A stretch of 64,000 nt of DNA from NCBI RefSeq assembly GCF_019972155.1, contig NZ_BOVL01000002.1, forward strand, positions 1 through 64,000, given 5' to 3'. The stretch's first letter is position 1. Every line of letters begins with the position of its first letter. The translations under genes were made by a program, and so were the position numbers. This document shows positions 1-8,482 of the stretch, piece by piece. Source of the stretch: Bradyrhizobium sp. RD5-C2. GTDB lineage: Bacteria; Pseudomonadota; Alphaproteobacteria; Rhizobiales; Xanthobacteraceae. A model generated the notes under the pieces. That model did no database searches and had not been told where the DNA came from. It saw only the letters and a program-made list of their open reading frames with translations.

Positions 1-1
1 C

Positions 2-88
2 TGGTCTTTCCTTGGAACACTGAAGCTTCGCAACCTCAGCTTCCTCGGTTCAGACCAGATGGACAACCTCCTGAAAGAGCAAAGTTAG
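2..88 (+). CDS. Possible C-terminal end of a gene cut by the window edge
   Basis: Frame 2 is open from the first base and ends at a TAG at 86-88, giving about 28 residues ending in DNLLKEQS. The residues look protein-like, but nothing identifies a family. It could equally be chance reading in intergenic DNA. The stop codon sits at the first bases of an inverted repeat. Confidence 0.3.
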   Translation, partial: WSFLGTLKLRNLSFLGSDQMDNLLKEQS

Positions 89-150
89 CCGAAGACGTAA
101 CCCGCCGCTCCTGCGTCGCGGCACCGTCGGCGGATTACGCCTTCGGCTAA
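85..150. repeat. Imperfect inverted repeat, Bradyrhizobium-type intergenic palindrome
   Basis: Two 23-bp arms, 85-107 and 128-150, are complementary except at two positions (core TTAGCCGAAG / CTTCGGCTAA) and are separated by 20 bp. It lies between a possible rightward gene end and the 3' end of the leftward DMT gene. It could act as a bidirectional terminator or be a dispersed repeat copy. Confidence 0.6.
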
Positions 151-166
151 TCCACCCTGCACAGTA

Positions 167-1081
167 TCACAACCCATCCGGTGGCAGGCCCGGTCCCGTC
201 GCCGCGGGGCGGAGCTTGTCGCGCTTGCGCTCGCGGTAGAAGGCATAGAGGCCGGACGCGACGATGATCGCAGCGCCCGCGACCATCTGAATGTCCGGCT
301 GGTGGCCGAAGGTGAGATAGCCGAGCAGCATCGCCCACAGCAGCGCCGAGTAGCGGAACGGCGCCACCGCCGAGATGTCGCCGGTGCGCAGCGACACGAT
401 GATGCATTGGTAGCCGATCAGGATCAGCACCGCGGCCAGCACCAGCAGGCCGAGCGCGTGGCCCGACGGCGGCCGCCAGCCGCCAAGCGGGACAAGAACG
501 GCAGCGCCGGCCGTCGTCACCGTCACGGTGGTGAGCAGCGTAATGAACACGGTCGGCAGCTGTTTCGGGATGCGGCGGGTGGCGAGATCGCGCACCGCGC
601 AGAAGCCGACTGACGCCAGCGCCAGCAGCGACGCCTGGCTAAAGCCCTCCGCCCCCGGCCGGACGATGACCAGCACGCCGATGAAGCCTGCGGCAATCGC
701 AAGCCAGCGCCGCCAGCCGACCGGTTCGCCGAACACCAGCGCCGCCCCGAGCGTGATGACGAGCGGCAGCGCCTGGAAGATCGCCGACGCATTGGCGAGC
801 GGGATCTGCGCGATCGCCGAAAGATAGGTCAGCGTGCCGCCGATCTCGCCCATGACGCGCAGTCCGACCGGCCAGATCAGCAGTGCGCCAAAACTGCGCA
901 GCGCGTCGCGGTACCAGGCGAGTGCAGCGACCAGCACCATCGCGACCAGGCCGCGGACCAGCAGGATCTCGCCGATGTTGAGCTCGGCCGACACCGCCTT
1001 GGTGATGGTGTCGTTGGCCGTGAAGCTGGCCATGGCCGCAGCCATGAACAGGCTGCCGCGAAGATTCGGGGAAAGGGCCAA
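167..1081 (-). CDS. DMT superfamily (EamA) inner-membrane transporter
   Basis: 304 residues with about ten hydrophobic segments and the two-fold EamA layout of the drug/metabolite transporter superfamily. The N-terminal half contains the typical FTANDTITK stretch after the first helix. A likely role is export of a small metabolite across the inner membrane; the substrate cannot be told from sequence. The start used is a TTG at 1081, with an ATG in frame 12 codons later as the alternative; neither has a strong ribosome binding site. The gene stands alone, with repeats on both sides. Confidence 0.85.
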   Translation of the reverse strand: MALSPNLRGSLFMAAAMASFTANDTITKAVSAELNIGEILLVRGLVAMVLVAALAWYRDALRSFGALLIWPVGLRVMGEIGGTLTYLSAIAQIPLANASAIFQALPLVITLGAALVFGEPVGWRRWLAIAAGFIGVLVIVRPGAEGFSQASLLALASVGFCAVRDLATRRIPKQLPTVFITLLTTVTVTTAGAAVLVPLGGWRPPSGHALGLLVLAAVLILIGYQCIIVSLRTGDISAVAPFRYSALLWAMLLGYLTFGHQPDIQMVAGAAIIVASGLYAFYRERKRDKLRPAATGPGLPPDGL

Positions 1082-1192
1082 AGTGAAAGTGTCCGATCAG
1101 GACCAGGGCGGGCGTTGACCGGACTGCCTTGCCAAAGCGGCGCCGCGAACTCAAGTCACAGATGGCTACAATGCGGAAACATGCCGCACCAC

Positions 1193-1266
1193 GCAGAAGC
1201 GGCGCGATTGTGCTACCTCGCCCCGCTCGTGCGGGGCGAGGTAAGGCGGAAGCAGAAGCGGCGCGA
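1193..1266. repeat. Perfect 13-bp-stem hairpin flanked by a 15-bp direct repeat
   Basis: A perfect inverted repeat (arms 1214-1226 and 1231-1243, loop TCGT) is bracketed by identical 15-bp direct copies of GCAGAAGCGGCGCGA at 1193-1207 and 1252-1266. It lies downstream of the leftward phosphotransferase gene. The hairpin could end transcription there, though no T-tract follows. The flanking direct repeat resembles a duplicated target left by a very small mobile repeat. Confidence 0.6.
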
Positions 1267-1295
1267 ACCCTGGGGGATCGCGCCGCGTTTTCGGA

Positions 1296-2354
1296 TCAGA
1301 TTGCGCCGGCCTTCTGCGCGTATTCCCACGACGCCTGCGACAGCGGCACGGTGCGCTTGGCCGACTCGAGGGCCTTGGCATTCGCGGCGGTGCCATCGCG
1401 GACGCGGCCCGCAATGCCCTGCGTAATGCCCGCGAGGCGGAACAGGTTGTAGGAGAAGTACCAGTTCAGATCCGGCACAGCCATGCCGGTAACGTCGCAG
1501 TAGATCCGCGCGGCCTCGTCCTGGCTCGGAATGTTCAACGCCTTGAGGTCGGCATTGGCGAGGCCCGGCATGGTCCACTGCATCAACAGATAGGTGAAGT
1601 CGGCCATGGGATCGCCGAGCGTCGACAATTCCCAATCGAGCACCGCCTGCACCCGCGGCTCGGTGGCGTGGAAGATCATGTTGTCGAGGCGATAGTCGCC
1701 GTGCACGATCGAGACGCGCTTCTGCTCCGGCACTGTCTTGGGCAGCCACTCCGCGAGCTTCTCGAATTCGGGAATGTGCTGCGTCTCGGACGCACGGTAC
1801 TGCTTGGTCCAGCGGTCGACCTGGCGCGCAAAATAATTGCCGGGCTTGCCGAAATCGCCGAGGCCGATCTTCTCGGGATCGAGCATGTGCAGCTTCGCCA
1901 GGGTCTCGATCTTGCTGGTGAAGATCTTGTGGCGTGCGGCTGGCTCCTGGCTCGGCAGCGTCGGGTCCCAGAACACCCGCCCCTCCTCCATCGACATGAT
2001 GTAGAAGGCCGAGCCGATCACCGCATCGTCGGTGCACAGCGCGTAGGCTTTCGCGACCGGGAAATTCTGCTTGCCGAGCGCCGCGATGACGCGGAACTCG
2101 CGATCCACCGCATGGGCCGACGGCAACAATTTACCGAACGGACGGCGGCGCATCACGTAGTTGCGGCCGGGGGTCTCGAGCTTGTAGGTCGGGTTGGACT
2201 GGCCACCCTTGAACTGCAGGACCTTGAGCGGGCCCTGATAGCCCTCGACGTGTTCCTGCATCCAGGCCGCGAGGTTCGCCTCGTTGATACGATGGCGCTC
2301 CTCGACTTCCCTTGTGCCGGAAAATTCTTCGTCTTTCCTGACGCCGTCCGCCAC
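1296..2354 (-). CDS. Phosphotransferase family protein (APH fold, ACAD10/11 N-domain type)
   Basis: 352 residues with the aminoglycoside-phosphotransferase/choline-kinase fold. Visible motifs are the Brenner motif HGDYRLDN at mid-protein and LDWELSTLGDP, which supplies the metal-binding Asp. This subfamily matches the N-terminal kinase half of eukaryotic ACAD10/ACAD11, which phosphorylates 4-hydroxyacyl-CoA so that it can be dehydrated. The next gene upstream on the same strand (2489-3721) is an acyl-CoA dehydrogenase, so the pair corresponds to the two halves of those fusions and to the Lva-type bacterial arrangement. The GTG start at 2354 has a GGGAGCG ribosome binding site. The exact substrate is unknown. 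Confidence 0.85.
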   Translation of the reverse strand: MADGVRKDEEFSGTREVEERHRINEANLAAWMQEHVEGYQGPLKVLQFKGGQSNPTYKLETPGRNYVMRRRPFGKLLPSAHAVDREFRVIAALGKQNFPVAKAYALCTDDAVIGSAFYIMSMEEGRVFWDPTLPSQEPAARHKIFTSKIETLAKLHMLDPEKIGLGDFGKPGNYFARQVDRWTKQYRASETQHIPEFEKLAEWLPKTVPEQKRVSIVHGDYRLDNMIFHATEPRVQAVLDWELSTLGDPMADFTYLLMQWTMPGLANADLKALNIPSQDEAARIYCDVTGMAVPDLNWYFSYNLFRLAGITQGIAGRVRDGTAANAKALESAKRTVPLSQASWEYAQKAGAI

Positions 2355-2405
2355 GATGACGCTCCCTCAATTCAGTTTTTGGGGAGCGCCGTCGGACGCT
2401 CCTTC

Positions 2406-2431
2406 AATCAGGCTGGCACGCCAGCCTGATT
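2406..2431. other. Stable hairpin between the acyl-CoA dehydrogenase and phosphotransferase genes
   Basis: Arms 2406-2417 and 2420-2431 are perfectly complementary (AATCAGGCTGGC) and close to each other; a T-rich stretch follows on the + strand only. Both flanking genes run leftward, so on the transcript this is an intercistronic hairpin without a T-tract. It may tune mRNA stability or expression of the downstream phosphotransferase. Confidence 0.45.
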
Positions 2432-2488
2432 TCTCTTTTTCATTCTGAGCACGATGTCAGCGCGAACGCCCTGCGGTCCGCGTCATGC

Positions 2489-3721
2489 TCAGTGCGACGT
2501 GTTTGCATACTTCCGAAGTTCAAGTCTGGCAATGGCGCGATTGTGCACCTCGTCCGGACCGTCCGCCAGCCGCAGCGTGCGGATGTGGGCATAGTCCTTG
2601 GCGAGTCCGGCCTCGTCGGAGACACCGCCGCCGCCATAGGCCTGGATCGCCTGGTCGATGATCTTCAGCGCCATGTTCGGAGCTGCGACCTTGATCATCG
2701 CGATCTCGGCCTGCGCGGTCTTGTTGCCGACCTTGTCCATCATGTCGGCGGCCTTGAGGCACAGCAGGCGGTTCATCTCGATATCGGTGCGGGCCTCGCC
2801 GATGCGCTGCTCCCAAACCGAATGCTCGATGATCTTCTTGCCGAACGCGGTGCGCGAGGCGAGCCGCTTCACCATTTTCTCCAGCGCCTCTTCGGCCTTG
2901 CCGATGGTGCGCATGCAGTGATGGATGCGGCCCGGGCCGAGACGGCCCTGCGCGATCTCGAAGCCGCGGCCTTCGCCGAGCAGGATGTTCTCCTTCGGCA
3001 CACGGACGTTTTCGAGCAGCACCTGGGCATGGCCGTGCGGCGCATCGTCGAAGCCGAACACCGGCAGCATCTTCTCGACCTTGATGCCGGGGGTGTCGAG
3101 CGGCACCAGGATCTGCGACTGCTGCTGATGCTTGGCGGCGTTGAAGTCGGTCTTGCCCATCAGGATCGCGACCTTGCAGCGGGGATCGCCGACGCCCGAC
3201 GACCACCATTTGCGGCCGTTGATGACGTAGTGATCGCCGTCCTTCTCGATCCGGGTCTCGATGTTGGTGGCGTCAGAGGACGCAACCGCGGGCTCGGTCA
3301 TCAGGAAGGCGGAGCGGATCTCGCCGTCCATCAGCGGGCGCAGCCATTTGCGCTTCTGCTCCTTGGTGCCGTAGCGGATGAACACTTCCATGTTACCGGT
3401 ATCGGGGGCGGAGCAGTTGAACACCTCGGACGCCCAAGAGATGTGGCCCATCTCTTCCGACAGCAGCGCGTATTCGAGGTTGCTCAATCCCGCGCCGTGG
3501 AATTCGTCGTCCTCATGCGAGGACGGCGGCATGAACATGTTCCAGAGGCCTTCGGCCTTTGCCTTCTTCTTCAGATCCTCGAGGATCGGGATCACCTTCC
3601 AGCGCGGGCCTTCGGCGTCCTGCTTGTCGTAGATCGGCACGGCGGGGCGGACATGCGTTTTCATGAAAGCCTGAACGCGCTCAAGCCATTCCTTCTGCCT
3701 GGCCGACATCGTGAAATCCAT
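2489..3721 (-). CDS. Acyl-CoA dehydrogenase
   Basis: 410 residues, the usual length for the flavoprotein acyl-CoA dehydrogenase family. The N-terminal helical domain, the FAD/substrate stretch [14 protein letters not shown], the WWSSG motif, and the C-terminal GPDEVHN containing the presumed catalytic Glu are all visible. It probably introduces a 2,3-double bond or, in the ACAD10/11 context, acts on a 4-phosphoryloxy acyl-CoA made by the downstream kinase. The start was set at the ATG at 3721 because a GAGGAG ribosome binding site precedes it; the open frame extends 68 codons further without protein-like character. Its promoter region is shared with the divergent TetR gene. Confidence 0.93.
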   Translation of the reverse strand: MDFTMSARQKEWLERVQAFMKTHVRPAVPIYDKQDAEGPRWKVIPILEDLKKKAKAEGLWNMFMPPSSHEDDEFHGAGLSNLEYALLSEEMGHISWASEVFNCSAPDTGNMEVFIRYGTKEQKRKWLRPLMDGEIRSAFLMTEPAVASSDATNIETRIEKDGDHYVINGRKWWSSGVGDPRCKVAILMGKTDFNAAKHQQQSQILVPLDTPGIKVEKMLPVFGFDDAPHGHAQVLLENVRVPKENILLGEGRGFEIAQGRLGPGRIHHCMRTIGKAEEALEKMVKRLASRTAFGKKIIEHSVWEQRIGEARTDIEMNRLLCLKAADMMDKVGNKTAQAEIAMIKVAAPNMALKIIDQAIQAYGGGGVSDEAGLAKDYAHIRTLRLADGPDEVHNRAIARLELRKYANTSH

Positions 3722-3904
3722 GGGACGCTCCTCGTTTCCTAGACTTGGGCCGCTGACCTGGCCGTGAACTCGGGCCCTGATTGGGTCTCGAACTTCGGCC
3801 TTGGCCTTTTGGGCAACATTGTTGACCCCGCCTCCTCGGTCCGCAAGGGCGTTCACGGAAACGGCGGCGGTGGTGTGCCAGAAAGTCGCCCCGCGATCAG
3901 CGGA

Positions 3905-3952
3905 TTGACATTTCCGGCTCTTCAAACGATAGTTTCATACAAATGTTTGAAA
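3905..3952 (+). promoter_or_regulatory. Promoter with overlapping TetR-type operator
   Basis: TTGACA at 3905-3910 and GATAGT at 3928-3933 are 17 bp apart and point toward the TetR gene. A 20-bp palindrome at 3933-3952 (TTTCAwACA-ww-TGTwTGAAA, 16 of 20 positions symmetric) overlaps the start-site region. It fits autoregulation and control of the divergent dehydrogenase gene. Confidence 0.55.
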
Positions 3953-4016
3953 TGCAACTCCCTGTCGTCTTCGTCATTCCCCGGCATACCGCGGAATAAC
4001 GGAAAGGCTCTCAGCC

Positions 4017-4706
4017 ATGGCCAGCGACCAAACCAGATCCGCCATTCTCGCCGCCGCCGAGCGGCTCTATGCCGACCGCGGCTTCGGCGACGTCACGCTG
4101 CGCGACATCGTCGCGGAGGCGAACGTCAACCTCGCGGCGGTGAACTATCATTTCGGCTCCAAGGACGAATTGATCGCGGAACTGTTCGTCACCCGCAGCA
4201 TCCAGACCAACCGCGAACGTCTCAATGAATTGAAGGCGGCCGAGGAAAGTGGCGGCGGCCGCGCCTCGATCGAGGACATCATGCGCGCCCTCGTCGGGCC
4301 CACTTTGCGCGGCTGCCTCGGACCCGATCGCGAGGGTTCGACCGCGGCGCGTTTCATGATCCGGGCCTCGATCGAATCCGTGCCGCCGATCCGTCGCATC
4401 AAGAATCGCGAGGTCGATCACTTGCGCAAATTCGCCGCCGCGATGCGCCGCGCGATGCCGGGCCGCGACGACACCGAGCTGTATTGGGGCCTGCACTTCG
4501 CGCTCGCGATGGCGCATCACACCATCCGCGAGAAGGAACGCCTGCTGCGGCTGTCGGAAGGCAAATGCGATCTCGACGACGTCCGCGCCATCATCGATCG
4601 CGTGGTCACGGTCTCGGTGATGGCGCTGACGATGGGCGACGTGCCGAGCAAGCCGGCGCTGCGGCCGGTCGTGGTGCACGGCCGGCTGACGCGCCAGGAT
4701 CTGTAA
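4017..4706 (+). CDS. TetR/AcrR family transcriptional regulator
   Basis: 229 residues. The N-terminal 50 carry the TetR helix-turn-helix (ILAAAERLYADRGF, then VTLRDIVAEANVN followed by AVNYHFGSKDEL). The C-terminal half should bind a ligand and dimerise. It is divergent from the acyl-CoA dehydrogenase with a 20-bp palindrome between them, so it probably represses the leftward dehydrogenase/phosphotransferase operon and itself, with an acyl-CoA or similar metabolite as a plausible inducer. The ATG at 4017 is the first methionine before the helix-turn-helix. Confidence 0.9.
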   Translation: MASDQTRSAILAAAERLYADRGFGDVTLRDIVAEANVNLAAVNYHFGSKDELIAELFVTRSIQTNRERLNELKAAEESGGGRASIEDIMRALVGPTLRGCLGPDREGSTAARFMIRASIESVPPIRRIKNREVDHLRKFAAAMRRAMPGRDDTELYWGLHFALAMAHHTIREKERLLRLSEGKCDLDDVRAIIDRVVTVSVMALTMGDVPSKPALRPVVVHGRLTRQDL

Positions 4707-4717
4707 GTGGCCCTGCC

Positions 4718-5113
4718 CTACACCATCGCGATGCAATCGATCTCGATGTCGAACGGCCCGGTCCATTCCGGGATGCAGACGAAGATCCGCGCCGGCAGAT
4801 CATCCGCGAAGTATCTCCGGTAGATCGCGTTGAAGGTCGCGAAGTGCTTTGCCGAGGTGCAGAAGATGTTGCACTTCATCACATTGTCGAACGACGCGCC
4901 GGCGGCCTCGAGGCATTGCCTCAGCTGCTCCATCACCAGCTCACTCTGCCGCTCGATCGAGGCGCCGGCGGCGATCTCGCCGGTTGCCGGATCGAACGGC
5001 GGCAGGCCGGAGACAAAGATCATGTTGCCGGCGCGGGTGACCGCCGACGCCGGCGCCTTCCAGCGCTCCAGCCAGCTCGAGATCGGTTCGACGCGGACCA
5101 CTTCCCGTTTCAT
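4718..5113 (-). CDS. RidA family protein (reactive intermediate/imine deaminase type)
   Basis: 131 residues in the YjgF/YER057c/UK114 fold. Visible family features are NMIFVSGLPPFDPATGEI, the segment QLRQCLEAAGASFDNVMK, and a C-terminal acidic motif (FDIEIDCIAMV). The Arg found before the C-terminus of catalytic RidA is represented by LPARIFV. Many members hydrolyse enamine/imine intermediates from PLP enzymes. The start is the ATG at 5113; a GTG three codons upstream is an alternative. It is convergent with the TetR gene, 11 bp apart, and has no operon partner. Confidence 0.85.
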   Translation of the reverse strand: MKREVVRVEPISSWLERWKAPASAVTRAGNMIFVSGLPPFDPATGEIAAGASIERQSELVMEQLRQCLEAAGASFDNVMKCNIFCTSAKHFATFNAIYRRYFADDLPARIFVCIPEWTGPFDIEIDCIAMV

Positions 5114-5214
5114 GATTGGCACCTTCGATAAGGGATCGATGGCGCCAATCTAGCAGGCTCGTGTCAAGGATGCTTCGATACAAGTCGAAGTGTTATCGCG
5201 AGCCCCCTCTCGCT

Positions 5215-5321
5215 CCGTCATCCTGAGGTGCGAGCTCTTGCGAGCCTCGAAGGATGAACGGCCACCAGCCGGGCCGTTCACCCTTCGAGACGGCCGCTGC
5301 GCGGCCTCCTCAGGATGACGG
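5215..5321. repeat. 107-bp palindromic repeat element, RIME-like
   Basis: Perfect 14-bp outer arms (5215-5228 CCGTCATCCTGAGG and 5308-5321) enclose further paired segments, CTCGAAGG with CCTTCGAG and GAACGGCC with GGCCGTTC, so the whole element can fold into one long branched hairpin. The CATCCTGAGG / CCTCAGGATG outer stem is a familiar dispersed repeat of Bradyrhizobium and Rhodopseudomonas genomes. It sits between the RidA gene and the CoA-transferase gene. Confidence 0.8.
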
Positions 5322-5349
5322 AATTACGCGGCGTGGCTCCGGCGCGGGC

Positions 5350-6576
5350 CTACAGAATCCCCTGCGCCTTCAGCCCTTCGACCTTGGCGTCATCATAGCC
5401 GATGGTCGCCAGCACGTCCTTGGTGTCGGCCCCGAGCAGCGGCGGGGCGCGGTAGTCGGTGATCGGCGTGCCCGAGAAGGTCAGCGCGTTGCGGATCAGC
5501 GACAGGTTCGGCTCGAAGGGGTGATCGACCTTCACCCGCATGCCGCGCGACTGCACATGCGGATCGCTGAACACCTGCTCGAAATTGTTGATCGGGCCCG
5601 ACGGCACGCCGGCCTCCTCGAGCTTGTCCAGCCAGTAGGCGACCGGATGCTTCAGGAACAGGCCGGCGAAGATCGCCATGATCTCCTTGCCGTGCACGAC
5701 GCGGTCGTTGTTCTTGACGAAGCGCTTGTCGTTGGCGAGCTCGGGTTCGCCGAGCACGGCGCAGGTGCGCTGGAACTGGCCGTCATTGCCGACCACCAGC
5801 ATCAATTCGCCGTCGGTGCAGCGGAACACGCCGGCCGGCATGCCGCCATTGCCCCAGGTGCCGCGGCGCGGCGGCATGTTGCCGTTGACGAGATAGATCT
5901 GCAGCCAGTGCGACAGTGAGGCGATCACGGTGTCGAACAGGCAGACGTCGACATGCTGCCCTTCGCCATTGTTGGCGTCGCGATTGTAGAGCGCCGACAG
6001 AATTCCGATCGAGGTGTTCATGCCGGTCATGTAGTCGACGATCGAGGGGCCGACCTTCATTGGGCCGGCGCCGGGCTCGCCGTCGATATGGCCGGTGACG
6101 CTCATCAGGCCACCCATCGCCTGCAGGATCGCGTCATAGCCGGCGCGCGTGGCGTAAGGGCCGGTCTGGCCGAAGCCAGTCACCGAGCAATAGATGATGC
6201 CGGGGTTGAGCTGCTTGATGGTGTCGTAGTCGAGGCCATAGCGCTTGAGGTCGCCGACCTTGTAGTTCTCCATCATCACGTCGACCGACTTGGCGAGCTC
6301 GCGGATGATCGCCTGCCCTTCGGGCTTGGCGATGTTGACCGTGACCGACTTCTTGTTGCGGTTGGCGCAGAGGTAGAACGAATTGTTGTTGTTCGCCTTG
6401 CCTTCGGGATCGGGGAGGTAGGGCGGGCCGAAGGCGCGGGCGTCGTCGCCGCCGCCGGGCCGCTCGATCTTGATCACCTCGGCGCCGAGATCCGCGAGCA
6501 TCTGGGCCGACAGCGGGCCCGCGAGCACCCGCGTCAGGTCGAGAATCTTGATGCCCGAAAGTGGCAGAGCCGACAT
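5350..6576 (-). CDS. CaiB/BaiF class III CoA-transferase
   Basis: 408 residues, typical length for class III CoA-transferases, which move CoA between carboxylic acids through an aspartyl intermediate. The opening LPLSGIKILDLTRVLAGPL, the CoA-contact region NRNKKSVTVN, and TGFGQTGPYATRAGYD, whose final Asp is the expected nucleophile, are all present. The donor and acceptor acids cannot be assigned. The ATG at 6576 was chosen because a GGAGGAACGTTC ribosome binding site precedes it; the open frame extends 46 codons further upstream. It stands alone. Confidence 0.92.
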   Translation of the reverse strand: MSALPLSGIKILDLTRVLAGPLSAQMLADLGAEVIKIERPGGGDDARAFGPPYLPDPEGKANNNNSFYLCANRNKKSVTVNIAKPEGQAIIRELAKSVDVMMENYKVGDLKRYGLDYDTIKQLNPGIIYCSVTGFGQTGPYATRAGYDAILQAMGGLMSVTGHIDGEPGAGPMKVGPSIVDYMTGMNTSIGILSALYNRDANNGEGQHVDVCLFDTVIASLSHWLQIYLVNGNMPPRRGTWGNGGMPAGVFRCTDGELMLVVGNDGQFQRTCAVLGEPELANDKRFVKNNDRVVHGKEIMAIFAGLFLKHPVAYWLDKLEEAGVPSGPINNFEQVFSDPHVQSRGMRVKVDHPFEPNLSLIRNALTFSGTPITDYRAPPLLGADTKDVLATIGYDDAKVEGLKAQGIL

Positions 6577-6860
6577 GAACGTTCCTCCGAAATCTTGCTC
6601 AATCTTGATTATCCGGCGCCGGACCGTGCCTTGCACGTGTCCTGCCCCCGTCTTGGGCGCGCCAGAGCTTGCCGATACACCATTTTGGCGCCGCGAGCAC
6701 TGCATTGTCGGCATGAAGCTATCCCCGTGTGGCGCAGCGGCGGAGTCCTTCGGGAACCGGCCGCGAGGATCGGCCGATTGCCGCCACGCGAAATTGTGAA
6801 GTTGGCCGACACCGATTTGCCCCAGCGTCAGCGGTACTTTACCGCGACGAGGAGGACATC

Positions 6861-7103
6861 ATGCGGACATTCACGACGGCCGGGCTGCTGATGCTGCTTG
6901 CGGCCGCAATGCCGGCAGCCTATGCGCGTGGCGGCCATGGCCATGGTGGCGGTCTGCACGGCATGCATGCCGGCGGCGCCAGTCGCGGCGGCGGATTTGC
7001 TGCCGACAGACGCCACGCCGACGACCCCTACACCAAGGCGGCCTCCGACGAGGAGGACCGCCTGCTCAACAGCAAGCTGAAGAGCATCTGCCGCGGCTGC
7101 TAG
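6861..7103 (+). CDS. Small secreted Gly/His-rich protein ending in CRGC
   Basis: 80 residues. The first 22 form a signal peptide (hydrophobic core TAGLLMLLAAAMPAA, cleavage after AYA). The mature part is rich in Gly and His (RGGHGHGGGLHGMH), then charged, and ends in KLKSICRGC, leaving two Cys two residues apart at the extreme C-terminus. A strong GAGGAGG ribosome binding site precedes the ATG at 6861. I do not recognise a function: metal or heme handling in the periplasm is one possibility. It converges with the LanC-like gene, 20 bp apart. Confidence 0.7.
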   Translation: MRTFTTAGLLMLLAAAMPAAYARGGHGHGGGLHGMHAGGASRGGGFAADRRHADDPYTKAASDEEDRLLNSKLKSICRGC

Positions 7104-7123
7104 GACGCGGACTCATTCTAGAG

Positions 7124-8317
7124 TCAAAACACATCGATCGTCGGAAACCGGGCATCCCCGGTGATGCAATCCCAAAGGTAGATTGCAAGGCCGATGTCAC
7201 CGGTCCAAAGCGAATACCGGCCGCGGCCGGTAACCATCTGGGCGCCACGAAACTGGACGATGGCCGTCATGGCGAACTGGCGCGCGCGGTCGAGCCAGAT
7301 CGGATCATTCGTGCGTCGGTAGAGCTTGAGGAATGCGTAGCCGTTTCCACCCGTGCCGTGGCAAAGGTTCGAGCCCTTTGTCAGCGGTCCGGCGGCCCAG
7401 GCAAAGCGCCCGCCATCCAGCAGCAGCGCGTCAAATTCCGGCGTAGCGAACGGCGCGTCCGCAAAGCTCGTCACCATTCCCGGCGCGCCGTGACAATGCT
7501 GGCATATGAAAAGCCGCTTCTCGCGCTTGCTTCTCGGGCCCCATGTCGTGCCAATGTCGTAGCGCCACGCATTCGCTTCAAGCGAATTCGGCACGAATTC
7601 GGCGACGTGCGCCTGCTGCACTGCCGTCAACCAATCCCATCCGAGCAATAACGGGATCACGTTGCCGGCAAAGCCGTGAACCGGCCCGAGAAAGCGATCC
7701 TTGGCACCGTAGAGATCCTGGGTCCAAAGTGGACCTTGCGGCGTATCCTCCAGTTCGGCCAACAGCCGCGCCGCCTGCACTTCGAACAGGCCGCGCCATC
7801 TCAATTCCCCGGTCATCCTGCTCATGTGGACTGCCGCGACCATCGACCCCGGCATTCCCCACATCAGCTCCCGGATCGGCAGTTCATTGTTTGCTTCGGC
7901 CCGCCTATAGACTAGGTCGGCGAGGCTCGATGTCGGCTCAAGGCGCATTGCGAGAAGTGCCGCCCCCATGTCGCCGCGAAGCAGCGAGCCATGCTTCTCA
8001 TAATCGGGCAGCGAACTGGCGTCGTGGTCGATGACGGTCTGCTCGATCAGCTTCGGCAGCACGGGGCGGAAATCGCCGGCGACCTGGGTAGCCCCCGCGC
8101 GGTGCAAGTAATCCAGTGCCCAGATGACCCCGGCCGCCCCCTTGTAGAAGCTGGGATCACCGTCTCCTCCACCGTCTTCACTCGGATGAGCCGGCCAGAA
8201 CGTATCGGGATGGAAATGTGCGACCGCATCGGCCGCAATTTCTTCGATCGTGCCCCGAACAGCCGATTCATTCCAGGCGTCCGGCGCAAGCAGACGATGA
8301 CGTCCCGCGGTAATCAT
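7124..8317 (-). CDS. Lanthionine synthetase C-like (LanC) family protein, orphan
   Basis: 397 residues with the repeated Gly-rich alpha-barrel pattern of LanC cyclases (GAAGVIWALDYLH, MWGMPGSMVAAVH, GPVHGFAGNV, GTGGNGYAFLKL). The zinc ligands of the family are conserved: a Cys-His-Gly in CQHCHGAPG near residue 274 and LCHG near residue 318. Real LanC enzymes add Cys thiols to dehydro-amino acids in lanthipeptides. No LanB, LanM, protease or exporter gene is near, so the role here is unknown; eukaryotic LanC-like proteins act on other dehydrated proteins. The ATG at 8317 has GGAG about 13 bases upstream. Confidence 0.85.
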   Translation of the reverse strand: MITAGRHRLLAPDAWNESAVRGTIEEIAADAVAHFHPDTFWPAHPSEDGGGDGDPSFYKGAAGVIWALDYLHRAGATQVAGDFRPVLPKLIEQTVIDHDASSLPDYEKHGSLLRGDMGAALLAMRLEPTSSLADLVYRRAEANNELPIRELMWGMPGSMVAAVHMSRMTGELRWRGLFEVQAARLLAELEDTPQGPLWTQDLYGAKDRFLGPVHGFAGNVIPLLLGWDWLTAVQQAHVAEFVPNSLEANAWRYDIGTTWGPRSKREKRLFICQHCHGAPGMVTSFADAPFATPEFDALLLDGGRFAWAAGPLTKGSNLCHGTGGNGYAFLKLYRRTNDPIWLDRARQFAMTAIVQFRGAQMVTGRGRYSLWTGDIGLAIYLWDCITGDARFPTIDVF

Positions 8318-8482
8318 GGCGTAGCGGCTCCTGCTCCTGAGCGCTGTCCATCTGTACTTCAGGTGAGGCAAGTAAGGATGGCACGATTGAACGAAAGCTA
8401 TCCAAAAGCATGCCGCGCGGCAAACCAGCTGCACCACCTGAAGGCGCGGCGCAGCGATGAGGCGTCAAGTCGGCGCCGGGTC

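Noticed and set aside
7124..8317. A lanthipeptide biosynthetic cluster
   Set aside because: No dehydratase, protease, exporter or Ser/Thr/Cys-rich leader peptide gene is present around the LanC-like gene.
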